In this document: positions 22,312-33,418 of the stretch, one piece after another
Numbering within the stretch: the stretch's first letter is position 1
How the letters are laid out: each line of letters opens with the position of its first letter
NCBI GenBank assembly: GCA_022497145.1
Contig: MU386040.1
Span: forward strand, 1-35,467
From: Rostrohypoxylon terebratum
Lineage: Eukaryota > Ascomycota > Sordariomycetes > Xylariales > Hypoxylaceae
DNA length: 35,467 nucleotides
Reading direction: 5' to 3'
Translations under genes and position numbers: made by a program
The notes under the pieces: model-generated
Database searches by the model: none
Seen by the model: only the letters and a program-made list of their open reading frames with translations
What the model was told of the DNA's origin: nothing

Positions 22312-23905
22312 ATTTTGAAGTGGTCCGGGAATTTCAATTTGTAAGCCAAGCGTCCGATTCACTGAATGATTCTGAATGGTCCGGCATATTGTTGTTCCAA
22401 TTTTCGACCCAGGCCTGCCGCAGCTGGAATGTTGCATCCCTTGTGCAGACACAGCATGACCTTAGGGTTCAGCAGCTCTTCTGTCATGCTGTCAAGCCTT
22501 TAACGGGATACCGTGAGAGTTACCTGGGTACCCCAGCTTTCGCCACGATGTCGGATGCTGGATGCCTTAGGGCTTGAGGTTAGCCTACGAGGGGTTTCCT
22601 TGGCATACACGTCCCTAGATAGGTAGACAAAGGAGGATTCTCATATGTGTATCGCGTCTCTTGGCACACTGAGGTTTGAAGCTCCTTGCGCAATAATGAA
22701 GTTATGTTCCTATGCTCTTAGGTCAGCATCGTGACATCTTCCGAAATCTTTGTGGCTTATATTCCTGTATGTCCGTCGAGTTCTCCGTGGGATCGCTATC
22801 TTCACCATTGATGACCTTTCCAAGTCTTCCATGAAGGCCCCTTAGGTTAATAGCCACAGGGTTAGAATCAGTCCATGAAGGGGTTCCTTGGCGGAGCATC
22901 CCTAGGCAAAATCGAACATGTGCAAAGTATCAAGATAGAAACACAATCCCATACAATTTCCAACGTAGACCGAACATTTGGAGCTGCTACATAGACAGCA
23001 GTCTGTGGTGCCAATGTGCAGTTAGGATAGAAGGTTTGCATATTAATTAGGGACAAAATTAAGCTGTAGGTAATAATGCCAAATAACAGCAACGAGGGTC
23101 TAATTAACACGAGTTGAGCTTGAAGTCCCGGATAAAGGTGATGAAGGCGATGAAGTCGTTTCACTTATCACTTAACCTAGATTAAGAATAAGTATCTCTT
23201 CGACGTACTTTGTTTGATCGAGGAATTCGGCAATAATCAAGTCGATATTTCAATATATAGGTAGGTAGGTAGGTTGGACTATTGTGACTATTGTGACCTT
23301 GTGACATAAACCTTCCAATGTTCCCAAGAACCTCACCGCCACTTTTAGCTACGTGTGAGTAAATCTGTGGCTGTAGTGATACCTAGCGAGCTGAAAATGG
23401 ATATGTCAATCGTTACCTGGACATTTTTGATTGGTTTCTGCACTGCCGTCCGCCTTATGAATGGTAGGGGGCTATGTGGAAGCCTAACAATTGATATGCT
23501 ACCTCCACAAATAGGAACAAATACAATCGACCTTAACGTGGTCACCGGTCACCCCCATGTTACAACGAGTGGAGATCGTGTTCTATGTAATTCCGGAGAG
23601 ATCATTGCATGTCAGACACCTATTCCGAACATCTTAACGCCAAGGAGGAAGTTAATATGATGAGCTTAGCCGGTCCTCTTATTAGCATAGATTCTTTTTT
23701 CTTCGTCTTAGCTGGTCCATACAAGAAAAAATCATTAGGGGCACGATGTCGTCGGCAGCAGGAGGACGAGGAATGCGACAACAATTTGCTAAGATCTCTT
23801 CTTTCAAGTGGACGTGTAGGTAGGTAGCTAAGTGCATATAAATGATGCCTAGGTTACCGGCATAGAAGAGTGGGGGCTCTAGGATCTGAAAATGAGACCC
23901 CTTAT
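22312..23905. other. 1.6-kb spacer, no gene recognised
   Basis: Short open frames on both strands show no family marks. TAGG microsatellites lie at about 23260-23276 and 23815-23828. Several short TTGTGAC words follow the first one. It includes the 3' flank of the rhodopsin-domain gene. Confidence 0.4.
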
Positions 23906-23910
23906 GCCAG

Positions 23911-24337
23911 TGTGACGAACCTATACTTAGGCTTAGTAAGTATAGCTTCATAAGAGGGTCTTGATTTTAAGGTAACAGTAATTGTAGAGGTCAAGTGTAA
24001 TTAATCAAGTATGTTCGTCAGAGAGGCTTGGAGTCCTCTCCCTACTCGTAGTGAATAGACTTAGATTGATAACTATAGAACTAAGTGAGTGACTAGATAC
24101 ATGAAGTATGCTATGCTTTATATAAGAAATATCCCTTCTCTTCCTGAGTGTTGAAGTCATCGTGATGTGCTGGATGTGTTGGATGTGTGTTGATGTGCTA
24201 GATGTGTTTGATGTGTGTTGATGTGTTCCACATCCTTCAGATCCTACACATCCATTTCTCCGTGGTTTAGCCGTGATTGGTTTGTGGTTTTTCTTGCTTG
24301 GTGGGTCTCTTTATGTTTGGTTTTTGGATTTGTAACA
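23911..24337 (+). mobile_element. Solo LTR, 427 bp, with 5-bp target duplication
   Basis: The element begins TGTGACGAAC and ends TTTGTAACA, giving the TGT...ACA ends of an LTR. It is flanked on both sides by GCCAG (23906-23910 and 24338-24342), a 5-bp target-site duplication. A TATA box (TTTATATAAG) lies near 24117-24126. A GATGTG-rich minisatellite lies at about 24170-24232. No internal retrotransposon region is present, so this is a solo LTR left by LTR-LTR recombination. The first 90 bp match 35378-35467 at 89 of 90 positions. Confidence 0.9.
24170..24250. repeat. GATGTG minisatellite inside the LTR
   Basis: Imperfect tandem copies of a unit like TTGATGTGCTGGATGTG lie in the 3' part of the solo LTR. 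They are followed by CCACATCC/CACATCC words on the other strand, which can fold back on the repeats. This is probably part of the LTR's own sequence. Confidence 0.55.
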
Positions 24338-24342
24338 GCCAG

Positions 24343-24665
24343 CTTCAAACCTAGTATGACAATATTAAAGGTTTGAGTTTAGCTTTATAAGAGATTTCTA
24401 GAACATATGAGCATGTATGAGCGCAATAAAATAAAGTTCAAATACAAATTATGGTTAACGTGATACCGCCCACCAAAAGTATGTTCTTTTACCACATGGA
24501 AATGGCAGGTGGAACTTCAATTAAGCAAAGCTTATATTAATTGACGTCTTTAAAGCCTGCCAAATCCCTCTGCAAGTTTTAGAATTCTTTCTTCTTTAAT
24601 CAAACACCATCATAACCAAATCCTCCACATCTATAGTCTAGGACTAAGCTATAGAGGCATCTTAG
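24343..24665. other. Spacer between solo LTR and uncharacterised gene
   Basis: No gene or repeat recognised. Notably, no ATG in the frame of the following coding region occurs here. Confidence 0.4.
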
Positions 24666-25419
24666 ACGGCCCCGGACAGCCTAGGAAAGCTCAAAGGCTT
24701 CAACCGTAACTCGGTCACCCAAGAGAACTTGTATGAGCCCTCTTCCTTTTCAACCTGGTCTTGCGGTTCTGGCAAATGTACATCATTTGCCTTGAAGGTT
24801 GCCCATTACCTCGAGGCGGAATATCCCAATCGGTTCGATTCCAAATACTACGACGTTGGCAGACACAGGGTCGCTCGCTGCAAGCAGACGGGAATCTTAA
24901 TTGATTCATCTTCAAAAATCGGGTCTGCGTTGTTAGATGAAAGCGACGAATGGACTGAGATTAGCGGCCTCAGTGGTCATTGGAAATATACCAATGACGT
25001 ACTGTCATACGAACGCAACAAAAGGTCTGGGATCAGAACAGCGTCGCCGATAACAGCTGAGAGAGCCATGGGCAGTTGTCTCAAAGAGGTAGCTAATGAC
25101 TCGATCCTTGTTTGCCTATTCCGGTATTGTTTTTCTTCTCTCATCTGCCATTTATAAACTAAACTAATACCATCCTAGTTCTGTTGGCAGTAGCGAAACC
25201 TGGTTTGGTGGCATGATCAAATGGAATATTATGGATAAGCGTGTCGAGTTAACAACGGATCTAAAATGTCGTGATGAAATGATGCACATCTCATTTCCTC
25301 CCAGAGGGACCCAGGAGATCCTCCAAGAGTGTATAACCAGACTGAACTACTTTATATTAGAGTTCGGAGATATCAAGCAGTGGGAAGTTAATGGCGTTGA
25401 AAAAGTTCACAAATACTAG
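24666..25419 (+). pseudogene. Uncharacterised fungal protein, no visible start codon
   Basis: Coding sequence in two exons, 24666-25123 and 25179-25419. The 55-bp intron (GTATTG to CCTAG, branch site ACTAATAC) restores the frame from LVCLFR to SVGSSETWFGGMIKWNIMDK. About 232 codons are open. The frame is bounded on the left by TAG at 24663-24665 and has no in-frame ATG before the body. The first ATG (24732) is out of frame. Internal features are CGSGKCTSFALKVAHYLEAE, SDEWTEISGLSGHWKY, and a C-terminal part with helices ending VEKVHKY. It looks like a conserved soluble fungal protein, but I cannot name a family. Either the start was lost, it lies in an unseen upstream exon, or the gene is 5'-truncated. 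The good splice site and open frame suggest recent function. Confidence 0.55.
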
Positions 25420-25435
25420 CTAGACAGCCCTGGAG

Positions 25436-26708
25436 CTATTTCAGGTCCGCTAAAGCGGTCCCAAATTCCACACTTTCAATCCCACAGGGGGCTCCATCAT
25501 CACTAAAGAATTCCCCAGCTCTAAAATTAGCACTACCGCCACCAACATCCAAAAGTCTACGTTCCACTTCCCCAAGTTCAACTGACGATGGATTTTGGGA
25601 CATACATCTTAGGCCCACATCAATCCGCGCCGCGAAGAGCCACACCTCGTCTGACGTGGACAGGGATGTGTCGTACTCGATGCGGAGTATTACCGATGAT
25701 GGGCTAACGGCCGAGAACTCGAACATGATGCCGAACTTAGCCCCGTCGGCCCAAGAAACTAGGGGTTGGATTCCGGGAATGGATGTGTGTATTGAGGACG
25801 ACGGCTCGGCGGTGCTGAGCTCGTGGAAGGTGACCATGGCGCCGAATAATGGGTGATTTGGAATTGCGGTAGCTGCGGCTGTGCGCAAGAATTCGTCATC
25901 CGAGGAGGCAAGAATTTTCATTAGTGAATTCCACTGGATGCCGTGGCTAAGAGCAGACCGTGATGATTCCTGGACACCTAGAAGGAACGATGCTAACGAA
26001 GTTTCTCTTGAACTACCCTGCTGTCCGTCTGACTGTCTCGGAATTCGAATTGGGAGCGGCTGTAAGAAAAGACCGATGGTACCCATGTCCTCTTCCTGTC
26101 TCCCGAGGTAAGGACTGCCTAGGAGCAGGTCTTGCTTCACCGGACTATCAGTCTGGAGGACCAGGGAGACGATTGCCAATCCAATCTGGTGTAATGTAAG
26201 ACCTAATGATCGTGAGACTGTCTCAAGGCTCAACATTGTACCTCTCGAGAGTCGGAATAGTAGGGAGTTGCCGTGATACGAGGTGCGAGACATTCTCATG
26301 TATGGCGGCATTCTGACGAAATCGATACCAGATAGGTACGATTTCCAGAAATCAGTCGTGGCCATATTGGCATCTAAATTCCAACAAGTCGTGTCTTGGT
26401 ATCGTTTCTTAGGAGACGTTGAGGATGGTTGTTTAAGATCATCACCGTTGAGATATGTGGTGGTGAACTCCTCAAAAAGGCTGGCAAGGGTCGTATAGTC
26501 GCATATAATATGACTGACGCAAACCAGCATGTGGTGTTTTGAGACTAACACTCGGATAGGGTCTTCCGTCTCAAGTGAGAACTCCGTATTAATCACAGCT
26601 CGAACGTCTAAGCTCTTTACGTATAGGGCTTTGGGAGGTTCGGTAGCGTAAGACCTCTCTACACTACCATCGATTATAGATTGTCGAAATCTACAGCGCA
26701 AGATCGAC
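25436..26708 (-). pseudogene. NRPS condensation domain, main part
   Basis: Minus-strand open frame of about 425 codons with condensation-domain features: LVSKHHMLVCVSHIICDYTTL near 26520-26460, then DFWKSYLSG, and later SALSHGIQWNSLMKIL and LFGAMVTFHEL. The family active-site motif HHxxxDG reads SHIICDY: the second His and the Asp remain, while the first His and the Gly are replaced. The start of this domain is not upstream on the same strand; it lies inverted at 26709-27174. The frame ends at TAG 25436-25438, with no further domain. A C-domain condenses two thioester-bound substrates on an NRPS assembly line. As found here, it cannot be made as part of a complete synthetase. Confidence 0.8.
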
Positions 26709-27174
26709 TGAGAAGTTAGTTGTGGATGCTGTTCGGGACTTGATGAAACTTGACCCAAGTATACCTATAGACCGAAGCTCAAGTCTCACTGCCCTTGGGA
26801 ATCATTCACTCTTGCAATTACAGCTAGCAAGTCGAATATCCTCTCTTACTCAGCGACGGTTTACGGTACGAAAGGTCATAGAAAATCCCGTGATATCACA
26901 TCTAGCATCAACGATTGATGATGTAGTGAGGGAAGAAAGGGTAGTTGGCGTTGCCGGACGGGAACGTTCGCTGAGCCTTAGTCGAAATGGTGCAAGAGCT
27001 CTTGGGGATAGTCGGACGTCACCAATCGAACGCGACTGGTTTCTGAAGTATCGGCAAAATCTTGGAACCTCTTCCTTCAACGTATCTCACGTATCTAAAT
27101 TAGATACATCCTTTGATCAGCACCGGGCACTGGTACCCGCTTGGAACACCGTCCTTGCGAGACATTCGCGCTCA
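26709..27174 (+). pseudogene. NRPS thiolation domain and C-domain start, inverted segment
   Basis: On the plus strand, opposite to the surrounding NRPS pieces. It reads VVDAVRDLMKLDPSIPI, then the carrier motif LGNHSLLQLQLASRI (Ser for phosphopantetheine present; canonical LGGHS), then ENPVISHLASTI, the normal end of a thiolation domain. The start of a condensation domain follows (SPIERDWFLKY... to NTVLARHSRS, 27168). The missing continuation (ILRCRFRQ) is on the minus strand just left of 26709, and the adenylation domain that should precede it is on the minus strand just right of 27174. The segment begins TGAG (26709-26712) and ends CTCA (27171-27174), inverted copies of each other. Confidence 0.82.
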
Positions 27175-29061
27175 TAGGGTCCTTCTGGGGGTGTTGGTCT
27201 GCTGTTGGATTTGTACCGCTCATGCTAACCATTTTTTCAAGCGCCTTGTAGTCGAGCTTACCTGCCACGGTCAAAGGAAACTCGGTTAGGGCGAAAATCT
27301 TCCGAGGCATCGCGTATGGAGGTAAGACATCGCCGATGAGTCCCTTCACATCTGACACGCTGAGTGTACTGGTTGGAGAAGCACGGTACGCCGCGACTAG
27401 ATAGTCATCGCGACGAAGATAGCAGCACCTCTACATCCAGGAATGGCATTCACAATTCGTACTTCTAAATCATCAAGGTCGAGCCTGAAGCCATGCAGTT
27501 TTATCTGCCGATCTTTGCGCCCGAGTATGCAAATTTCCCCGGTTATGCTATCCCAATAGGCATAATCACCCGTCTTGTACATATTTTGACCAGCTTTGGG
27601 CATTATCGAGTCGTCCAAGAAGTTTTTCGCGTTTAACTCAGCCATTTTTATATATCAATGTGATATTTGTATTCCCGCGATATATAACTTGCCAACCGCA
27701 CCGGGTGGGGGGAGGCAACGATTGCGATCGAGAATATACACCCTGCTCGATGGATTCGGTCGGCCAAGGCTGACAGCCTCATTCGGAAATAATTTCTTAA
27801 TAGTCGCACCACAAGTCGCTTCGGTTGGGCCGTACATGTTGTATAGACAGCGATTCTTAGCCCACGTGTCGCAGACGGATTGAGGAACAGCTTCGCCGAC
27901 TAGGTAGACCTGGGAATGTTTGTTAGTCTTGGTCTTTAATTAACAATTACCTTAATAAGGAGAATATTCACAAACATTTTTCAGTCGAGGATACTGATCA
28001 GGATCTAACACTTTCGCAATTGAGGGGGTAAGGATGGCAGAATCGCTATCCTTCAAATGCGAAAACGGGTCATCTTGGTCGTTAGGCGACGCCAATCGCA
28101 GCGTGGCGCCATGTGTCAAGGCAGAAAATATTTCGTGAATGCTGCCATCGAAGACGGGGGACATTACTTGGGCGATGACGGTGCCTCTAGACGCAGCAAG
28201 GCGAACCACATGGTCTTTCTGAAAAGCTACCAGGCCTTTGTGAGTGCATTGGACGGCCTTAGGTTGTCCGGTAGAACCGGACGTGAAGCAGATGTAGGCG
28301 AGGTCATCTGGGCGAGCGATGCGCCTCCTTGGATAATAAGTCGAGTCCGCCCGCGTCTGGACGTCGGCTGTGGCCAGGAGATCATCAACGGCTACAACAA
28401 GACATTGAGGCGAAGCTGTGGCATCTTGTTCCTGTCCTAGCGGACAAAAGCGCTGAGCTGCAGCTGTGTGTGAGGGGATAAGTATGGCGCGTGCACCGCT
28501 GCGCACGAAATTGATGTGTTGCACGGACGCTGGCGTTGAGGGATCTATTGGGGCGTAGACGCCACCAGCTTTAAGCACGCCGAAGATAGCAGCCAGCCAA
28601 TTCACTGATCGGTCGGCATAAACGCAGACAGCCTCATTTGGCTTGATCCAACTCAATTCGCGCGCGACGAGGCCTGCTGCTTGATCGAGTTCGTTGTATG
28701 ATACTTCATCGCGTTCACTGTGGATGATTGCTACATCCCGCGAATGTCTAGCCACTACATTTTCGAACAATGTCACCAAGTCATCCCCTTTGGACTCGTC
28801 GAAAGTCTCCGGGGAAGTACAATTGCTCCAACTCCTGATCTTTTCTTCCGTCTCCTGTGGTAGTAGAGCATCATGTGTGTCTAGCGTCAGTCTTTTCACA
28901 TCGTCGCCTCGTAGAAGATAGTCCATACTCCTTTGGAATACGAGCCGCACGTTGTTGATGTCCTCCTCCGTATAATGGACAGTCGAATATAATAACTGTA
29001 TCCGACGGCGCAGTTCAGCTCTATGCTTTCGCTCGGATGCCGAGCGATTGGTTCTCGACAT
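27175..29061 (-). pseudogene. NRPS adenylation domain with end of a preceding C-domain
   Basis: Minus-strand reading. The end of an upstream condensation domain (about 29046-28850, VHYTEEDINNVRLVF) is followed by an adenylation domain. Motifs in order: AAIFGVLKAGGVYAPIDP, YICFTSGSTGQPKAV (A3; canonical GKPKGV altered), FDGSIHEIF (A4), an intron at 27910-27975 (GTTTGT to CCCAG, phase 0) joining RLKN to VYLVGEAVP, MYGPTEATC (A5), GKLYIAG, YKTGDYAYW and LGRKDRQIKLHGFRLD (A7/A8), and LTVAGKLDYKAL with the catalytic Lys (A10). Damage: in-frame TGA at 27655-27657 and a one-base deletion near 27405 (IFVAM instead of a frame continuing DDYLVAAYR). The domain would activate an amino or aryl acid; specificity cannot be read safely. 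The left end meets the inversion; the right end meets monooxygenase sequence. Confidence 0.85.
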
Positions 29062-29597
29062 GTGGGATTGATTTCACTCATCCCAATGCGCGGCGAGAGG
29101 TCATCGATACGCTTTTCTCGGAATATAGCAGCCTGCAGAAATCTCTAGTTCTTAACAGCGATTTAGATACTGTAGGACGACAGCTCTATATGCTTCCCGT
29201 GGGATATCAGTGGCCACATAATCCAAGGTTAGAAGGCGCAGATCTTTGCTATTTTTATGGCCCATGCTCAATACCAACTAACATGCTTCGTGCTAGGATT
29301 ACACTCATCGGAGATGCTGCACATTTGATGACTCCATTTGCAGGAGTAGGCGTCAATGTAGCCATGAAAGACGCTTTAGACCTTGCACATAGCATTATCG
29401 GAAAGGAGACCGAGCTCGAGCAAAAAGATCCACTATCATTAGATGTGCGACTCCCGAAGTTTGAAGTTGAAATGTGGGCACGCGCAAAGCAGAATGCAGA
29501 AGCTACGATGATGTACCAGGACTTATTCTTCCATAAACGTGGCGGTGTTGCTATGGTAGAACATTTTGCGAAGAGAAGACTGGAAGAAGGAAAGTGA
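29055..29597 (+). pseudogene. FAD-dependent monooxygenase, C-terminal half
   Basis: Plus strand. The coding match starts near GIDFTHPNARREVI (29064) and continues through LYMLPVGYQWPHN. An in-frame 69-bp intron at 29228-29296 (GTTAGA to GCTAG, branch ACTAAC) joins NPR to ITLIGDAAHLMTPFAGVGVN. GDAAH is the flavin-binding motif that defines the second FAD contact in PF01494-type monooxygenases. DALDLAHSI and a helical tail ending RRLEEGK follow, with a natural-looking TGA stop at 29595-29597. The N-terminal Rossmann half with GxGxxG is missing. The 5' boundary falls directly on the start of the NRPS fragment on the opposite strand. Such enzymes hydroxylate small aromatic or polyketide-like molecules; this fragment is not functional. 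Confidence 0.82.
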
Positions 29598-29739
29598 AGA
29601 AAAAAAGAAAATAGAACATTTTACGCTGAAATTCCAATAGAAACTCAATAATTGATAACAGAATCCTGGACTATGATTGGTTCAAAAAAAGGTTTTAGCG
29701 CTGAGCTAGTCTTGCGCTAGAGCTTCTAGGACCTAGGTC
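29598..29739. other. Convergent spacer with 18-bp palindrome
   Basis: Short spacer between the monooxygenase relic (+) and the DUF3433 gene (-), expected to hold terminators. CTAGGACCTAGGTCCTAG at 29726-29743 is a perfect palindrome that overlaps the DUF3433 stop codon. Confidence 0.55.
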
Positions 29740-32700
29740 CTAGGTATCGTTAACAACACCGATAGTGAATACAGACCCCTCATTATCTGTATCGCCCGAA
29801 AACCAACCCATTTGAAATCGCTTTCCTTCAAAGTGCTTCTCTAGCTTCTGGTGCGTCGTCCATTGGGCATTTGAAGGCAAATGGCCCAGAAAGGTAGAGT
29901 TTACGAACAGGCTTGCGACTGCGACGATAGTACCCGGCGGCTTAGGTACAGCACGCCTGTAACCATGGACCTCGGATAACCACACAAGTAGAACATCAAG
30001 GATGAAAATGGCTGCTAGGAAGCCTACCAAAATGTATGTTGCTGCTTCGTTTTGCACAACACGAGGGACAGTCTGCCACATCTCTCCGTCGACAGGTGGA
30101 ATGGGTGACTTATCCCGTGTCAGAAGGGACTGGTTGGCGGATGTATCATTGAAATACAGCCATGCCCCTGTACTTCCGCGAAGCATCTGCGCTCGAACTA
30201 TGCCGTGCAACTTCTTGATTGCCGCTATAACATCCTCTCTCCTGGAAGTATCCCCCAGCCATCCGTCCGGTATGGCATAACGAGAACTCGTTAAAGTATC
30301 GAAGAGGCTGTTCTGCCTTTGGCTGCCTATAAGATTATTGTATGGATCTGGAATATCATATCCCGGAACGCCCGGCTCGAAAATTGACTCGTTGAAGTTG
30401 AGTGTAATTGGATTGCGCGACGAGTTTATTGGGATTGGTGGATGACTTTCGCGTATTTCCAAGTTCGGGCCAAATAATGTTATCTGCACTTCAACCTCTT
30501 CGAACGTCTCATTACATATCATAACGGTCGCATAAGAATCATTTCCCCAGAGCGCTTGCCGATCGTTTTGACACTTACCCCAGGAATACATCAAGGCTGG
30601 CCATCCCTCGACAATACTCGCTTTCTCATCGCACAGCCACCGGACCTGTATCGGGTCAAGACCAAAAGGCTCGTTCGCGTCCATCGGGCAAACTACAAGT
30701 CCACTAGGCTTACAAGTAGTCTTGTTCCCATATATATCTATTGAGACATTTCCTATTGATGTCGAGTAATCACAATCCAGATTCGCCCTGGCAGCTCGAA
30801 GCTGACCAGTGATAATTGAATCTGGTTGCAATTCGTTCGGCGTCATTGGGTTTGCCAATTGGTATTGTGGAATAACTAGATCTTCAAAGGTCCATGGTGG
30901 GTATGATAGGTTTGCGTTTAGGACTAAGTCAGCAAGTTTACTCTGCTGAAGCTCAAACTTCATGGACGTAAACCACTGTACTTGTTGTAGTGAAATAGGC
31001 TTACTTATGTTATTCACTTGGACGGTAAATAGATTGGCCGCGAAAATTGACAATAGGCTAGAAAGAAACGCAATGAGTGTGGAAAAAAGGATGACCAGAT
31101 GACCCCTTTTCAAAGATCTAAAGAATGCTCGTGCAATACTCTGATCTGTAAAAGATAGTGTTAGGCCTTCACTATAAGTGGCTGGCCTTGATGAAAGAAG
31201 GACAAATGGCGCGAGAGATCTCAACTCGAAGTCACAGCCTCCGAAATAAGTAGATAGACTGATAAAGAATAGAGATGGAAGAGACGTCCACAAATAGTGA
31301 AAGGAACTGCCACTAAGGGCATCGCCTATTCCATCAAGGCATAGCGATCTCTGCATCAAAGCGACAAGTGTAGCCAAAAATCCAATGGTGCTTAGTAAGC
31401 TAATTATCCTGGAGGCTGGGTGTAAGGTCCAAGGTCGATACCAGTCAATCTTTTTAGGTTCTGTTGGAGGAGCTTCCGTGCGGCTTTGGTCACCTACTTT
31501 CAGTCTCTGAAGTTGGAACGAAGGATAGAGCGGTGTTGATGAATTGTGGATGAGAGAAGTATAGTATGCCCCTTTTACTTGCTCCAAGAGTACCTTGATC
31601 GGTTGGTGTCCGCAATTACTCAAGGCCCTAAGAAGTCCATGAGACCTAGAAAGTAAAATGGCCATACCAGCTAGGGTATGTGGTTCGAAAGGGACAAACC
31701 CGTCTTTTGGAGATACTTCCCAAAATAATGGGAGAGTCAGAACCATTGTCAAGCCAAATATGCCGACCATGACTTGGCTGATATAAGGTTGGACACCTAA
31801 ACGACTGAGATTCCGACTGATTGTGCCGTTTGTAGAACTTTTATCAGGCCTTCGAAAGTCGTAATTGGCTACTAATGAACCATACACTGAATGATAAAGT
31901 TTCATGGTTTCCTCAAGGATTGATTGATTTGCAAATTCAGATCCATTCAGGGGGCCGCTTTTCAATAGTCTACCTCCGACTTTAAAGGGAATTAGGTCAG
32001 TGCCAGAGAAGGAATCAACATTAAAGTCAATAATGTCGCCCGTGACAATACCCCCACATGTGCCACCTCCAATCCAACGATCTTGGGGGTAAATGGCGAT
32101 GGAATTGGGATAACTCCTCCACATATAGTCGAGTAGCCCCCCATGGATCGATCTAGTGGCTTCGGCTTCGGATTGCTTCACTGCAGATAGCTTTGCGTTT
32201 TCCATTATTACCTCAAATGGATAAACTTGGACACCAAGGGTACAGGATAGTGCAGTAGTTTGGAAGTCGACCTTGCTACCATTGTGTCTTCCACTGATGA
32301 CCATAGCCATAAAAAAAGGATCGACTGAATGATTATTATAGCTAGTATCCTCCCAGTAATACAATAAATAAGGATCCTTTAACAACTGCACGGGGTACAT
32401 GTTTTCAAAAGGAAAAACTCTAGAGGGGATATGGAGACGAGGCGAAACAGTGAAATTCGTTGTCCCGTTTTCGACAGACGTGATTGATACCGGAGGGGTT
32501 TCGCAAGACGTTGAGACGGTAACACCATCAACAGTGATTGTCAAAGCCGTATTATTTTCTATCTCAACTAAGACTTTGTCGTCAAAATGTTGGAGAGCTA
32601 CCCCCGGAGCCACGTATTGCGGGTATTCCAGCTGAGTAGTCCAGTTTCCACTTTCCAGGCGATAGGGTCTGGAGTCCATAATTGGGGAAAACGGAACATC

Positions 32701-33418
32701 GACTCGATCTAGGAACTGATCCTGAAGGTCCACTTTGACATTCTGCGTGTTGTTGACCAAGTGTATGTAAAATAGCGAGGCGGAGAGTATAATCTGGATT
32801 CTCAGAAACATTGAAGTGACTAAGGCGCATAGGACTAAGAAATGTTTGTTTTTAGCCGCAACGACAATGGCATTCGGAGTCCACATGCTGGCATAATCGA
32901 GAGCTATTGTTCGAACGGCATCGTTACGTTTGATGTCAAGTGGCTTCGACCTCTTGGACTGGCAAGCTAGGACCATCCAAGGCAAGTATCGACAGGCTTG
33001 ATATTCAAATCTAAGCCAGAACGTGAGAATTAAGGTGAGAACTATTACTTATGCCATCAGAAGATATTTGTACGGTTAGTTACCTATTGAGGGCTGGCTC
33101 ATGATACGTACCCGCTGGTATTACCATTCGACACACATTGAAGACATCTACTCCTGCGAATACGAATCCTTGCTCCCGAATGGAAATCCCATTGAGCACT
33201 TCCAGTGTAACAATAAGTATCGTAAAAACTATGTTGAAGGCTATTATAACTCGTCGACGAAGATACTTCGGTCGCCATCCATGTGACATGCGCCGTTCAA
33301 TATAAAGCTCTTCTTCTGAGTCATTATATATCAGTTCGTCTAATTCTATCGTTTCATCGTTCTCATTAGATAATTCATGGACGTCGGTTGGTGAGAGTGT
33401 GTGTAACCGCGAAGTCAT
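29740..33418 (-). CDS. DUF3433-family large membrane protein
   Basis: Predicted 1202 residues from two exons on the minus strand: 33418-33112 and 33041-29740. The 70-bp intron (33042-33111, GTACGT to AATAG, phase 1) joins RMVIPA to LTLILTFWLRFEYQ. An acidic cytosolic N-terminus is followed by a membrane helix at about residues 57-77 (VIIAFNIVFTILIVTLEVLNG), a second helix right after the splice junction, and a third around FLVLCALVTSMFL. A large outside region follows with many N-glycosylation sequons (NNT, NGT, NWT). The same order then repeats: helices near the centre (FGLTMVLTLPLFW, IISLLSTIGFLATLVAL, LVILFSTLIAFLSSLL), a second glycosylated outer region, and a last helix YILVGFLAAIFILDVLLVWL. 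The internal duplication and length match the fungal DUF3433 family. Function is unknown. The frame is fully open. Confidence 0.9.

Noticed and set aside
27910..27975. Frameshift or stop in the NRPS A-domain near CEYSPY
   Set aside because: A GTTTGT donor, GACTAAC branch site and CCCAG acceptor define a normal intron that joins RLKN to VYLVGEAVP in frame.
29228..29296. 23-residue insertion in the monooxygenase before the GDAAH motif
   Set aside because: The stretch has donor, ACTAAC branch site and acceptor, and its removal gives NPR-ITLIGDAAH as in the family; it is an in-frame intron.
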